A DNA stretch of 64,000 nucleotides, taken from Curtobacterium sp. A7_M15. GTDB taxonomy: Bacteria > Actinomycetota > Actinomycetes > Actinomycetales > Microbacteriaceae. This document shows, piece after piece, positions 44,095-52,707 of this stretch (position 1 is the first letter of the stretch; each line of letters starts with the position of its first letter). Under the pieces are notes generated by a model. The model made no database searches, was not told the origin of the DNA, and was given only the letters and a program-made list of their open reading frames with translations. The position numbers were made by a program, and so were the translations under genes. Location of the stretch: assembly GCF_030705415.1 (NCBI RefSeq), contig NZ_JAUZED010000001.1, positions 25,966 to 89,965 of the forward strand. The letters are read 5' to 3'.

Positions 44095-45137
44095 GCGGCG
44101 GCCGGGCGGCGAACACCGGGCTGCGTGCCCACGTCGTCGTCCCCGACCGCGGCGTGGACGTGCACCTCGACGTCGGTCCGGACGAGTGCGTCGCGCTCAT
44201 CGGGCCGAACGGCGCCGGCAAGTCGACGGTCGTCGAGGCCCTCGCCGGGCTCCTGCGCGTCCGGTCCGGCTCGGTCCTGCTCGGCGACCGCGACCTCACC
44301 GGCGTCCGAGCGCACCGCCGCGGGGTCGGCCTGGTCGCGCAGCGCGCGGACCTCTTCCCGCACCTCTCGGTCGCCCGCAACGTCGGTTACGGACCGCGCG
44401 CGGCCGGTTCCGGGGGCCGGGAGGCGCGGCGCCGCTCCGACGCAGCCCTCGCCGCCGTCGGCGTGGCCGGTCTGGCGGACCGCGCACCGGGGACCCTCTC
44501 CGGAGGGCAGGCCCAGCGCGTCGCGATCGCCCGCGCCCTCGCCACCGACCCGGCGCTCCTGCTCCTCGACGAACCCACCTCGGCCCTCGACGTCGATGCC
44601 CGGAGCGAGGTCCGTGCCGCCCTCGCGACCGCTGGGGCCGGGCGACCGACGGTCCTCGTCACGCACGACCCGCTCGAGGCGGTCACCCTCGCGGACCGCA
44701 TCGTCGTGCTCGAGGCCGGCCGGGTCGCCGAGCAGGGGCCGACCGCCGTCGTGCTCGGCCGTCCGACCAGTCCGTTCGCGGCGTCCTTCTCCGGTCTGAC
44801 GCTCCTGCGCGGCACGGCGACCAGGGGTGGGATCGCACTCGACGACGGGGGCGCGCTCGCGTCGTCGACCGGCACCGTGCCTCCCGGTCCCTCGGCCCTC
44901 GCCGTCTACCACCCCACGGCCGCCGTCGTGACGCGCGACGGTGCCGGGCCGGAGCGTCGGGTGACCGGGCTCGAGCCGCGGGACGGGCTCGTCCGCGTGC
45001 GGGCCGGCGAGCTCGTGGCGGACGTCACGGTCGCGGTGGCCGCAGCACTGGGGCTCGCACCCGGTGACGCCGTCCGCATCGCGGTGCCGCCTGCGGAGCT
45101 GACGGTCTACCGGCCCGACGGACCCGCCGGCGACTGA
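44091..45137 (+). CDS. modC: Molybdate ABC transporter ATP-binding protein
   Basis: The 348-residue ATPase has Walker A ([10 protein letters not shown]), the Q loop in [14 protein letters not shown], the signature [15 protein letters not shown] and Walker B with [14 protein letters not shown]-terminal TOBE domain (about residues 285-345, ending in an [20 protein letters not shown] segment) may give molybdate-dependent trans-inhibition as known for some ModC proteins. It completes the ModABC importer and is the last gene of the operon; moaD ends 18 bases further on the opposite strand. Confidence 0.94.
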   Translation: MSGGRAANTGLRAHVVVPDRGVDVHLDVGPDECVALIGPNGAGKSTVVEALAGLLRVRSGSVLLGDRDLTGVRAHRRGVGLVAQRADLFPHLSVARNVGYGPRAAGSGGREARRRSDAALAAVGVAGLADRAPGTLSGGQAQRVAIARALATDPALLLLDEPTSALDVDARSEVRAALATAGAGRPTVLVTHDPLEAVTLADRIVVLEAGRVAEQGPTAVVLGRPTSPFAASFSGLTLLRGTATRGGIALDDGGALASSTGTVPPGPSALAVYHPTAAVVTRDGAGPERRVTGLEPRDGLVRVRAGELVADVTVAVAAALGLAPGDAVRIAVPPAELTVYRPDGPAGD

Positions 45138-45155
45138 AGCGCAGCCGGCCCGGGC

Positions 45156-45401
45156 TCAGCCCCCGGCGAAGGGCGGCATGACGTCGACGACGGCCACGCC
45201 GTCGAGCGCGGTCGACCGGTCGCGCGTCGTCACCCCGTCGACCAGGTACGAGCAGCGCTCCTGCAGCGCCCGCCAGCGGTCGGGATCGGCCGGGGTGACG
45301 GACCGCAGGGCCTCGTCGAGCGTCGTGGCCGCCAGCGAGACCTCGTCGACGCCCACCGCAGCCCGTGCCGCGGCGAAGAACCGGATCGTCGTCATGGTCA
45401 C
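45156..45401 (-). CDS. moaD: Molybdopterin synthase small subunit, sulfur carrier MoaD
   Basis: The protein of about 81 residues has a ubiquitin-like fold: TIRFFAAARAAVGVDEVSL, a middle helix and the C terminus VAVVDVMPPFAGG. The terminal Gly-Gly is adenylated by the MoeB/MoeZ partner and then carries the sulfur put into molybdopterin. The GTG at 45401 overlaps the moaA stop as GTGA; an ATG at 45395 in the same frame is an alternative start. The large subunit MoaE is not in the window. Confidence 0.9.
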   Translation of the reverse strand: MTMTTIRFFAAARAAVGVDEVSLAATTLDEALRSVTPADPDRWRALQERCSYLVDGVTTRDRSTALDGVAVVDVMPPFAGG

Positions 45402-46441
45402 CCGCCGATCGCGCTCATGCCCCGCGTGGGGTGCACCAGGTCGTCGCTGTCGTCGCCGTGGTCACGGGGCTTCGCCCACATCGCACGGCGCCAGAGCTCG
45501 GCGACCTCGTCGTCGGAGGCGCCCTGGCGCATCGGGCCGAGCACGTCGGTCTCGTCGTCCGAGAACAGGCAGCTGCGGACGTTGCCGTCGGCGGTCAGAC
45601 GGGTTCGGGTGCAGTCGGCGCAGAAGGACTCGGTGATGCTCGCGATGATGCCGATCGTGCCGAGTTCCGCACCGACGCTGCCGTCGACCGTCCGTTCGAG
45701 CACCCGGAAGCGCTCGGCCGGGGCGCCGTCGCGCGGGGAGTCGTCCGGGACGAGTCCGAACGACTCCGAGATCATCGCCCGGGTCTCGGCCGCGGTCACC
45801 ATCGACGTGCGGTCCCAGGCGTGGTCGGGGTCGAGCGGCATCTGCTCGATGAACCGGAGCTCGTAGCCGCGGTCCAGGCACCACCGCATCAGGTCCGGTG
45901 CCAGGTGGTCGTTCACCCCGCGCAGCAGGACGGCGTTCACCTTGATCGCGAGCCCGGCCTCGTGCGCGGCCGACAGCCCGGCGATGACCTTGTCGAGGAA
46001 CGGACGACGGGTGACCTCGGTGAAGACGTCCGGGTCGACGGTGTCGAGCGACACGTTCACGCGTCGGAGCCCGGCGTCGTACAGGGCACCCGCACGGTGG
46101 GCGAGGCCGATCGCGTTCGTGGTGAGCGAGAGTTCCGGGGCGTCGGGGAGCGCGGCGCACCGGGCGATCACGTCGACGAGGTCGTGGCGGAGCATCGGCT
46201 CGCCGCCCGTGAAGCGGACCTTGCGCACGCCGAAGCGTTCGGTCCCGAGCCGCACGAGCCGTTCGATCTCGGCCGCCGTCATGAGCGCGTCGTCCGGGGC
46301 GAACGGCAGCCCGGCCGCCGGCATGCAGTAGGTGCAGCGGAGGTTGCAGCGCTCGGTGAGCGACACGCGCAGGTCGACCGCGCGCCGCCCGAACCGGTCG
46401 AGCAGGCCGCCGGTCGAGTCGAGCATGGTCGCGGGTGCCAT
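45398..46441 (-). CDS. moaA: GTP 3',8-cyclase MoaA (radical SAM)
   Basis: The 347-residue enzyme converts GTP in the first step of molybdenum cofactor synthesis. The radical-SAM cluster motif is CNLRCTYC near residue 33, followed by RFTGGEPMLR. The second cluster uses FCADCTRTRLTADGNVRSCL near residue 270, and the C terminus ends in the activating Gly-Gly (MSAIGG). A TACGCT box on the minus strand (46449-46454) lies 7 bases before the ATG, so the moaA-moaD mRNA is leaderless. Confidence 0.95.
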   Translation of the reverse strand: MAPATMLDSTGGLLDRFGRRAVDLRVSLTERCNLRCTYCMPAAGLPFAPDDALMTAAEIERLVRLGTERFGVRKVRFTGGEPMLRHDLVDVIARCAALPDAPELSLTTNAIGLAHRAGALYDAGLRRVNVSLDTVDPDVFTEVTRRPFLDKVIAGLSAAHEAGLAIKVNAVLLRGVNDHLAPDLMRWCLDRGYELRFIEQMPLDPDHAWDRTSMVTAAETRAMISESFGLVPDDSPRDGAPAERFRVLERTVDGSVGAELGTIGIIASITESFCADCTRTRLTADGNVRSCLFSDDETDVLGPMRQGASDDEVAELWRRAMWAKPRDHGDDSDDLVHPTRGMSAIGG

Positions 46442-46446
46442 GAGCG

Positions 46447-47892
46447 TCAGCGTACGGGGTCCGCGGGTCGTCCACCTGACGACATCGCGAGCGCTCGCTC
46501 GCGGAAGGCGAGTCGGCGCCCCCAGCGCTCCCAGTCGGAGCGCCGGGTGCGCACCAGCGTCACGACGACGATCACGGCGATCGCGGCGGCGAGCCACCAC
46601 CGGTAGGCGTCCGCCGAGGGCCAGACCCCGCGCAGGGCGATGGCGAGGCCGATCGACAGCCACTCCCAGCGTCCCGAGAGCACCACGAAGGGGATGAGGA
46701 GCAGGGCGTACCAGGGGTAGCGCGGACTCACGGCGAGGAAGGTCACGCCGATGAGCAGGACCTCGCCGGACCAGGGTCGCGTCGGGTCGGACAGCCGCCA
46801 CGCCACGAACGCCGCCAGCAGGACGAGCAGTCCGACCACGATCGTCGCCGCGTCGCCGTGGAAGACGAGCGAGACCAGGGCGAACCGGGAGCCGTCCTCG
46901 TAGCCCTCTTCCGAGAGGTACCCGGGCAGGTAGCCGAGGACGTCGAGGCCGGTGGTCAGCACGTACGGCACGTAGAGCAGCCCGAACACCGCGATGCCGA
47001 CCGGGATCGCCCACCAGTTCCGCCACCGACCGAGCAGCGGCGGGTACACGATCGCGGGGATGAGCTTCGTCGCGGTCGCGGCGCCGAGGGCGATCCCGCC
47101 CCAGATCGGGCGGCCGAACGCCACGAGCACGGCGCCGGCGGTGGCGAGCGCCGCCCCGAGGGCGTCGACGTGCGAGTTGGTCACGGCCTCGGACGCGACG
47201 AGCGGCGACCACGCCCACAGGGCGGCCCACCACGTCGGACGGCCGAGCTTGCGGAGCACGACGACCAGGCCCGCGGTGACGCCGAGCGACAGGAGCAGCC
47301 CCGCCACCTGGAACGGCATGTACTGCGCGGTGGCCGGCACGAACGCCCGCACCGCGGCGAACCACAGCTGCGCCATCGGCGGGTAGATCGTCACGACGTC
47401 CGGCCGGTTGATCGCGACGCAGTGCCCGTCCGCACCGTCGCCGAGGCCGCGGAACCGAGGCTCGAGCGGCTTGCACGTGCCGTCGACCTTGTCGGGGAAG
47501 AGCCAGTCGGGGCGCAGACCGGCCAGGGCGTTCGACTGCGGCGTGTGCGCGTACGGCGAGATCCCCGCGTGCTGCACGATGCCGTCCCAGGCGTAGCGGG
47601 CAGAGTCGGTGCTGGTGTTCGGCGGCCCGGCGAGGGCGGCGAGCCCGACCACCAGTCCACCGCCGACCACGAGCCACGTCGTCCACTTCGCCGGGACGAA
47701 CCGCAGCACGAGCACCGCGAGCGCGAACACCGTCCAAGCGATCAGGGTCCACGCAACGAATGGGGAACGATGACCGGACCGGAGGAACCCCAGATGCGTG
47801 ACGCCGAAGGCGATGACGCCCGCCAGGGCCAGCACGCCGACCACGGCCAGCACGGTCGGCAGGAGTCGGCCGGGGCGAAGTCGTTCTCTCAT
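46447..47892 (-). CDS. Polytopic glycosyltransferase, GT87/DUF2029-like
   Basis: The 481-residue protein has about eleven predicted membrane spans. Marks of the GT87 mannosyltransferase group are the first-loop YAWDGIVQHAGISPYAHTP, DVVTIYPPMAQLWF and ATATKLIPAIVYPPLL. Such enzymes add mannose or arabinose from polyprenyl-phosphate sugars to envelope glycans, as in mycobacterial lipoglycan synthesis. The acceptor here is unknown. It ends 5 bases before moaA on the same strand but shows no functional link to it. A TAGCCT box lies 9 bases before the ATG. Confidence 0.8.
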   Translation of the reverse strand: MRERLRPGRLLPTVLAVVGVLALAGVIAFGVTHLGFLRSGHRSPFVAWTLIAWTVFALAVLVLRFVPAKWTTWLVVGGGLVVGLAALAGPPNTSTDSARYAWDGIVQHAGISPYAHTPQSNALAGLRPDWLFPDKVDGTCKPLEPRFRGLGDGADGHCVAINRPDVVTIYPPMAQLWFAAVRAFVPATAQYMPFQVAGLLLSLGVTAGLVVVLRKLGRPTWWAALWAWSPLVASEAVTNSHVDALGAALATAGAVLVAFGRPIWGGIALGAATATKLIPAIVYPPLLGRWRNWWAIPVGIAVFGLLYVPYVLTTGLDVLGYLPGYLSEEGYEDGSRFALVSLVFHGDAATIVVGLLVLLAAFVAWRLSDPTRPWSGEVLLIGVTFLAVSPRYPWYALLLIPFVVLSGRWEWLSIGLAIALRGVWPSADAYRWWLAAAIAVIVVVTLVRTRRSDWERWGRRLAFRERALAMSSGGRPADPVR

Positions 47893-47910
47893 GGTGCGAC
47901 GAGGCTATCC

Positions 47911-49374
47911 ATGGTCCGCGGGCTGCTCCTGGATGCACGATCCACGATGGCGTCGCCGAACCGGAACGCTCGGACGGCGGTCGTCCTGGGCCGGCTGCTC
48001 GGCGTGGCGTTCCTGGTCTGCTTCGCGACGGGCGTCTACAGCTACTTCCTGCAGCAGCCGCTGCCGTGGATGCGGTTCCCGACCCGGCCCGCGCAGCTCT
48101 ACCAGTTCACGCAGGGCGTGCACATCACCGCCGGGATCGCGATCATCCCGCTGCTGCTCGCGAAGCTCAACACCGTGATGCCGGCCCTCGTGCAGACCCC
48201 GCCGGTGCGTGGTCCGCTGCACCTGCTCGAGCGGCTCTCCATCGCCGTGTTCGTGGCGTCGGCGCTCGTGCAGGTGACCACGGGCCTGCTCAACACGTAC
48301 CAGTGGTACCCGTGGCCGTTCCCGTTCAAGCAGGTCCACAACGCGCTCGCCTACGTGCTCATCGGGTCCCTCGTGCTGCACATCGGCGTGAAGCTCCGGC
48401 TGATCACCCGGTACTGGCGGAAGCGCGACTCGTACGACGAGCACGGACGGTTCGTGGTCGACCCGGACGCCGGGAGCGAGCTGCTGTCGCCGGTCCAGGA
48501 GGCACTTGTCGCCTCCGCCGCACCGGATGCGGCATCGCAGTCGGTCGCGTCCTACCCCCGCGGCATCACCGGCCGTGTGCTCCGCTGGGTGGACGGCGTG
48601 CCGCCGGAGCCGGCTGCGCCGGAGAGCGCTGCCGAGACTCGCCTCGGCGGACAGGACTCGGCGTCCGAGACCCGAGCGGCGTCCGAGGAGCCGAGCATCG
48701 GCGAGCCGCAGGCCGGTGCGGCGGAGGCGAGCCGGGCCTCCCGGGCCACACCGGACGCGACCCGGGGCCGACGCGAGCGGATCGCGCGGCGCGGCTTCTT
48801 CGCCGGCGTGACCGCCGCGACGGTCGGCGTCGTGGCACTGACCGCCGGACAGTCGAGCACGCTCGCCGAACCCGTCAACGTGTTCGGCGCACGGCAGCGG
48901 CACCGCGGGCCGAACGACCTGCCGGTCAACCGCACGGCCCGGGCCGCCGGCGTGCTGGCCACCGCCACCGCCGCCGACTGGTCGCTGACCGTCGTCGGAC
49001 ACGACGTGAGCCGCACGTTCTCGCGGGCGGAGCTCATCGCGCTCGGGACGGCCGAGGCCGAGCTCCCGATCGCCTGCGTCGAGGGCTGGAGCCAGATGGC
49101 GACCTGGAAGGGCGTGCGGATGAGCGACCTGCTCGGCGCCGTCCAGGCGCCGCCGGGGTCGCACGTGCGGGTGACGAGCCTCGAGCGGCACGGCGGGTAC
49201 CGCGTCATGGACATGGGCCCCGAGTACGCCGAGGACCCGACGACGCTCGTCGCGCTCGAGCTGAACGGCGCGACGCTCGACCTCGACCACGGGTTCCCGG
49301 CGCGGATCATCGCTCCCGGACGACCCGGCGTCCTGCAGACCAAGTGGATCGAGAAGATCGAGGTGATCGCATGA
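47911..49374 (+). CDS. Membrane cytochrome b-like domain fused to a molybdopterin-binding (sulfite oxidase-fold) domain
   Basis: The 487-residue protein starts with four predicted spans carrying candidate heme ligands His71, His143 and His157. A charged linker follows, then an internal twin-arginine-like sequence (IARRGFFAGVTAATVGVVAL, about residue 290) and an oxidoreductase molybdopterin-binding domain with the Mo-ligand cysteine in PIACVEGWSQMATWKG. The Mo domain should lie outside the membrane and pass electrons through the heme domain. Substrate unknown; relatives act on sulfite, sulfoxides or nitrate. ATG 47947 is an alternative start. It is divergent from the GT87 gene and next to Mo uptake genes. 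Confidence 0.83.
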   Translation: MVRGLLLDARSTMASPNRNARTAVVLGRLLGVAFLVCFATGVYSYFLQQPLPWMRFPTRPAQLYQFTQGVHITAGIAIIPLLLAKLNTVMPALVQTPPVRGPLHLLERLSIAVFVASALVQVTTGLLNTYQWYPWPFPFKQVHNALAYVLIGSLVLHIGVKLRLITRYWRKRDSYDEHGRFVVDPDAGSELLSPVQEALVASAAPDAASQSVASYPRGITGRVLRWVDGVPPEPAAPESAAETRLGGQDSASETRAASEEPSIGEPQAGAAEASRASRATPDATRGRRERIARRGFFAGVTAATVGVVALTAGQSSTLAEPVNVFGARQRHRGPNDLPVNRTARAAGVLATATAADWSLTVVGHDVSRTFSRAELIALGTAEAELPIACVEGWSQMATWKGVRMSDLLGAVQAPPGSHVRVTSLERHGGYRVMDMGPEYAEDPTTLVALELNGATLDLDHGFPARIIAPGRPGVLQTKWIEKIEVIA

Positions 49375-49808
49375 GGGCCGCACGCATCGTGCTCGTCGTG
49401 GTCGGGGTGCTCGTCATCGCGTTCGGGGCGTACGTCCTCGTGACGACGGTCCGACCGAACCGGATCGGGGGGCTGGCGACCTGGCTCCTCGGTGCCGTGG
49501 TCCTGCACGACGCGATCCTGTCGCCGTTCGTCGTCGCGGTGGGGCTCCTGCTGCGCCGGAGCGGCCGGACGCTGCGGGCTTGGGCGCTCGTCGTCGTGCA
49601 GGCGGTCGTCGTGCTCGGGAGCGTCCTGGCGTTGGTGGTCCTGCCGGAGATCGCGGCGAAGGCGCACGGGCAGAAGAACCCGACGGTGCTGCCGTTCGAC
49701 TACGGTGCACGGCTGCTCGTCGTCGAGGGAGTCCTCCTGCTCGTGGTGGTGGTGGTCCTCGTGGTCGCCGCCCGTCGTCCGGCACGCGCTCGGGTGACCA
49801 CTGGTTGA
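49371..49808 (+). CDS. Small four-span membrane protein
   Basis: The 145-residue protein has four predicted membrane spans (IVLVVVGVLVIAFGAYVLV at the N terminus, then GLATWLLGAVVLHDAILSPF, a leucine/valine-rich third span and a C-terminal one). I recognise no family. The ATG overlaps the stop of the molybdoenzyme gene as ATGA, so it is very likely made together with it. It could be an assembly factor or an electron-transfer subunit; the single histidine in VVLHDAI is the only obvious heme-ligand candidate. Confidence 0.7.
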   Translation: MRAARIVLVVVGVLVIAFGAYVLVTTVRPNRIGGLATWLLGAVVLHDAILSPFVVAVGLLLRRSGRTLRAWALVVVQAVVVLGSVLALVVLPEIAAKAHGQKNPTVLPFDYGARLLVVEGVLLLVVVVVLVVAARRPARARVTTG

Positions 49809-49824
49809 ACCGACAACCTTTCGG

Positions 49825-49830
49825 TAGACT
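49825..49830 (+). promoter_or_regulatory. Leaderless -10 box of the MarR gene
   Basis: TAGACT lies 6 bases before the ATG at 49837; TGGTTG (49802-49807) is 17 bases upstream. The arms ACCGA and TCGGT flank the spacer and may be an autoregulatory site. Confidence 0.55.
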
Positions 49831-49836
49831 CAAGTC

Positions 49837-50382
49837 ATGACCGACGACACCCCGTGGCTCACCCGCGACCAGCTGCGCGCGTGGATGAAGCTCGTCGCGG
49901 TCATGGAGCTCCTGCCGGCCGCGCTCGACCAACAGCTCCAGCGCGACGCCGACCTGACGCACTTCGACTACATGGTCATCGCGATGCTCTCGGAGACCGA
50001 CTCCCGGACGCTCCGGATGTCGGCGCTCGCCTCGGCGACGAACGCCTCGCTGCCGCGGCTGTCGCACGTGGTGTCCCGCCTCGAGAAGCGCGGCCTCGTG
50101 GCGCGCTGTCCCTCGACCGACGACCGACGCGCGACCGACGTCCGGCTGACCGACGCCGGCTACGCGACCATCGTCGACGCGGCACCCGACCACGTCCGGA
50201 CCGCCCGCCGCGTGGTGATCGACGCCCTCAGCGACGAGCAGGTCGGGCAGCTCGACGGCATCGCCGCGGCGCTCCTCAGCCGGCTCGACCCCGAGGGGCG
50301 CTTCGCAGCCCTGACCTACCCGCGCGACGACGACGAGCCCGCCATCTGCGAGGCTCGTCTGACCGGAACGGCGACCGACTGA
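49837..50382 (+). CDS. MarR-family transcriptional regulator
   Basis: The 181-residue winged-helix protein has the usual dimer helix at the N terminus (RDQLRAWMKLVAVMELLPAA), the recognition region LRMSALASATNASLPRLSHV and the wing LEKRGLVARCPSTDDRRAT. MarR proteins release DNA on binding phenolic or oxidising ligands. Its target is not evident, since the neighbours are the molybdoenzyme membrane protein upstream and pheA downstream. The mRNA is leaderless. Confidence 0.9.
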   Translation: MTDDTPWLTRDQLRAWMKLVAVMELLPAALDQQLQRDADLTHFDYMVIAMLSETDSRTLRMSALASATNASLPRLSHVVSRLEKRGLVARCPSTDDRRATDVRLTDAGYATIVDAAPDHVRTARRVVIDALSDEQVGQLDGIAAALLSRLDPEGRFAALTYPRDDDEPAICEARLTGTATD

Positions 50383-50422
50383 GCACGCCTGCACGCGCGC
50401 CTGGTGACGGTGGGCGTTGCAA

Positions 50423-50428
50423 TAGGCT
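50423..50428 (+). promoter_or_regulatory. Leaderless -10 box of pheA
   Basis: TAGGCT lies 6 bases before the ATG at 50435. Confidence 0.6.
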
Positions 50429-50434
50429 CGCCGC

Positions 50435-51391
50435 ATGACCGAGTCCGCCGCGCCGTCCGACACGTACTCCTACCTCGGACCCGCCGGGACCTTCACGGAG
50501 GCCGCCCTCAAGCTCGTCGACGCAGCGGCCGGCAAGCCCTGGCGGAGCGTGAACAACGTCGGCGAGGCCCTCGACGACGTCGTCAGCGGCCGGTCGATCG
50601 GTGCCGTGATCGCGATCGAGAACAGCGTCGACGGCGGGGTCAGCGCCACGCAGGACGCCCTCGCCCGGATCCCCGGCGTGCGCATCGTGGGGGAGTACCT
50701 CGTCCCCGTCGACTTCGTGCTCGTGGCCCGGCCCGGCACCGCACTCGCCGACGTCCGGACGGTGAACGCGCACCCCGTCGCCTACGCGCAGACCCACAAC
50801 TGGCTCGAGGCGAACGTCCGCGGGCACGGACACATCCCGGCGTCCTCGAACGTGGCCGCCGCGGCCGCCCTGCTCGACGAGCACCCCACCGCCGACGCCG
50901 CGGTCGCGCCCCCGGGGATCACCGACCACTACGCGCTCGAGGTCCTCGCCTCGTCCATCGGCGACAACGCCTCGGCGGTCACGCGGTTCGTCCTCGTGTC
51001 GAAGACCCTCGCGCTGCCCGAGCCGACCGGCGCCGACAAGACGAGCGTCATCGTCGAGCTGCCCGCCGACCACCCCGGCGCCCTCGTCGACATGCTGGAG
51101 CAGTTCGCGACGCGGGGCATCAACATGGGGCTGCTGTCCTCGCGGCCGATCGGCGACGAGCTCGGGCGCTACCGCTTCGTCATCGACCTCGACGGGCACG
51201 TGCGGGACGAGCGCGTGGCGGACGCGCTGCTCGGCCTGCGGCGGTTCAGCCCGCGCGTGACGTTCCTCGGGTCGTACCCGCGGGCCGACGGGGTCCGTCC
51301 CGAGGTGCCCGCGCGCTACTCGGACGTCGCGTTCGTCGAGGCACGCGACTGGCTGCGCGCGATCGTGTCGGGCGAGCCCGAGGCGCGCTGA
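50435..51391 (+). CDS. pheA: Prephenate dehydratase
   Basis: The 318-residue enzyme turns prephenate into phenylpyruvate for phenylalanine synthesis. It begins YSYLGPAGTFTEAAL, has IAIENSVDGGVSATQDAL, and the catalytic T-R-F triad in SAVTRFVLVS near residue 190. A C-terminal ACT domain (GALVDMLEQFATRGINM) provides feedback inhibition by phenylalanine; the family ESRP motif appears as SSRP. No chorismate mutase domain is fused to it. A large nested hairpin follows the gene. Confidence 0.94.
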   Translation: MTESAAPSDTYSYLGPAGTFTEAALKLVDAAAGKPWRSVNNVGEALDDVVSGRSIGAVIAIENSVDGGVSATQDALARIPGVRIVGEYLVPVDFVLVARPGTALADVRTVNAHPVAYAQTHNWLEANVRGHGHIPASSNVAAAAALLDEHPTADAAVAPPGITDHYALEVLASSIGDNASAVTRFVLVSKTLALPEPTGADKTSVIVELPADHPGALVDMLEQFATRGINMGLLSSRPIGDELGRYRFVIDLDGHVRDERVADALLGLRRFSPRVTFLGSYPRADGVRPEVPARYSDVAFVEARDWLRAIVSGEPEAR

Positions 51392-51405
51392 GCGCTGCGC
51401 GCTGC

Positions 51406-51478
51406 CGCAGTGTGCGAGGTCTCGACGAGTGTGGGACGACGAACGCGTCCCACCGCGAGCGGAACCTCGCACACTGCG
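51406..51478. terminator. Nested 73-bp hairpin between convergent pheA and lipid kinase genes
   Basis: The outer 15-bp arms CGCAGTGTGCGAGGT and ACCTCGCACACTGCG are perfect. Inside is a second perfect 8-bp stem, GTGGGACG/CGTCCCAC (51431-51438 and 51446-51453), with partial pairing between. It probably stops transcription from both sides, but its size and nesting are more than a terminator needs. Confidence 0.75.
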
Positions 51479-51494
51479 CGCCGCGCCGCGCGCG

Positions 51495-52565
51495 CTACTT
51501 CCGGCGCGCGCGCCCCGTCGCGTGCTCCACCGCGGGGACCCGCACGTCGAGCGACCCGGGGTCGATCTTCGCGCGGAACGCCACGATCTCGCCCACCGGG
51601 TCGCCGTCGATCTCGAACTCGTCCGGCTTCTCCAGGCGCAGCGTGAACTCCTCACCGCGCAGGTAGCGCAGCGGACGCTCCTGCTTCGCCGCCGTGGTGA
51701 TCCGCCGGCCGATCACGGTGTCGGACAGCGCGGACCGGCGGAACCACCGCAGGATCGCGTTCTCCCAGAACACCCGGGCAGCGATCCGCACCCACCCGAA
51801 GAACCCGCGGGGCCGCATCACGACGATGTCGAACACGCCGTCGTCGATCTCGGCATCGGGCAGGAGCATGGCGTTGGCCTGGAGCATGCCGCAGTTGCCG
51901 ACGATGACCGAGTGCGCCCGCACCGAGCCGTTCCGCGCCGACTCGTCGAGCCGGTACCGGAACTCGAAGCCGTCGGTGTCCCGCACGGAGCGGAACAGCG
52001 AGTCGAGGTACGCGAGCCACCCCACGCGCTTCTTCAGCTCGGGCCGCGTGTTCGCGAGCATGCGGGCGTCGAGCCCGAGGCCGGCCATCACGAGGAAGCC
52101 GTAGCGGTCGCGGGAGCCGTCGGAACGCTCGACACCGAGCAGCCCGAAGTCGATGGACCGGTCGTGCCCGGCGAAGATCGCCCTGGCCATCCCGCCGAGG
52201 TCGTCCAGCGGCAACTTCATGTTCCTCGCGAGCAGGTTGCCCGTGCCGCTCGGCAGCAGCGCGAGCGAGGCGTCGGATCCGTGGACCACCTCGGCGACGG
52301 CGCGGACGGTGCCGTCCCCACCGGCGGCGGCGACGACGTCGGCACCGGCCTCGAGCGCCGCGCGGGCCATCCCGCCGCCCGGGTCCTCCTCCGTCGTCTC
52401 GAACCAGAGGGTCTCGGCCCAGCCGGCTTCCTGCTGGTGCTTCTCGACGGTGCGCTTGAGGCTCGGTAGGTGCACCTTGACCGGGTTGTAGACGACCGCG
52501 GCCGTCCGCTGCTCGGTCTGGAGGGCGTCCTGGTCCGCGGGCGCGGTCTCCGAAGGGGTCGACAT
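51495..52565 (-). CDS. Diacylglycerol kinase-like lipid kinase
   Basis: The 356-residue protein matches the DagK/YegS catalytic family. The nucleotide motif is VAAAGGDGTVRAVAEV near residue 80, LLPSGTGNLLARNM follows, and the C-terminal half has SVIVGNCGMLQANAMLLPDA and DDGVFDIVV. It phosphorylates diacylglycerol or a related lipid alcohol at the membrane. The ATG at 52565 is 6 bases after TACCGT on the minus strand, so the mRNA is leaderless. It is divergent from serS, with a family A repeat between the two promoters. Confidence 0.9.
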   Translation of the reverse strand: MSTPSETAPADQDALQTEQRTAAVVYNPVKVHLPSLKRTVEKHQQEAGWAETLWFETTEEDPGGGMARAALEAGADVVAAAGGDGTVRAVAEVVHGSDASLALLPSGTGNLLARNMKLPLDDLGGMARAIFAGHDRSIDFGLLGVERSDGSRDRYGFLVMAGLGLDARMLANTRPELKKRVGWLAYLDSLFRSVRDTDGFEFRYRLDESARNGSVRAHSVIVGNCGMLQANAMLLPDAEIDDGVFDIVVMRPRGFFGWVRIAARVFWENAILRWFRRSALSDTVIGRRITTAAKQERPLRYLRGEEFTLRLEKPDEFEIDGDPVGEIVAFRAKIDPGSLDVRVPAVEHATGRARRK

Positions 52566-52621
52566 GCACCAACGGTACCGACCGGATGCTGCGAGCGGAG
52601 GCCCTGAACAGGACCAGGGGC

Positions 52622-52663
52622 GGACTGGAGGCGCGGGTCGGGCCCGCACCGCGCCTCCAGTCC
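52622..52663. repeat. 42-bp palindromic intergenic repeat, family A, copy 5
   Basis: The perfect 15-bp arms GGACTGGAGGCGCGG and CCGCGCCTCCAGTCC flank GTCGGGCCCGCA. It sits between divergent promoters and so cannot be a terminator of either gene. GACCAGGGGC immediately upstream is shared with copy 6. Confidence 0.88.
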
Positions 52664-52695
52664 GTCCCCACACGCGACCCGCAACCGTCGCTGGC

Positions 52696-52701
52696 TAGGA
52701 T
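52696..52701 (+). promoter_or_regulatory. Leaderless -10 box of serS
   Basis: TAGGAT lies 6 bases before the GTG start at 52708. Confidence 0.65.
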
Positions 52702-52707
52702 GATCCG

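Noticed and set aside
44091..45137. ModC as the shared ATPase for the two sugar transporters.
   Set aside because: It is the last gene of the modABC operon with a single TOBE domain and belongs with molybdate uptake; MsiK-type ATPases are a different group.
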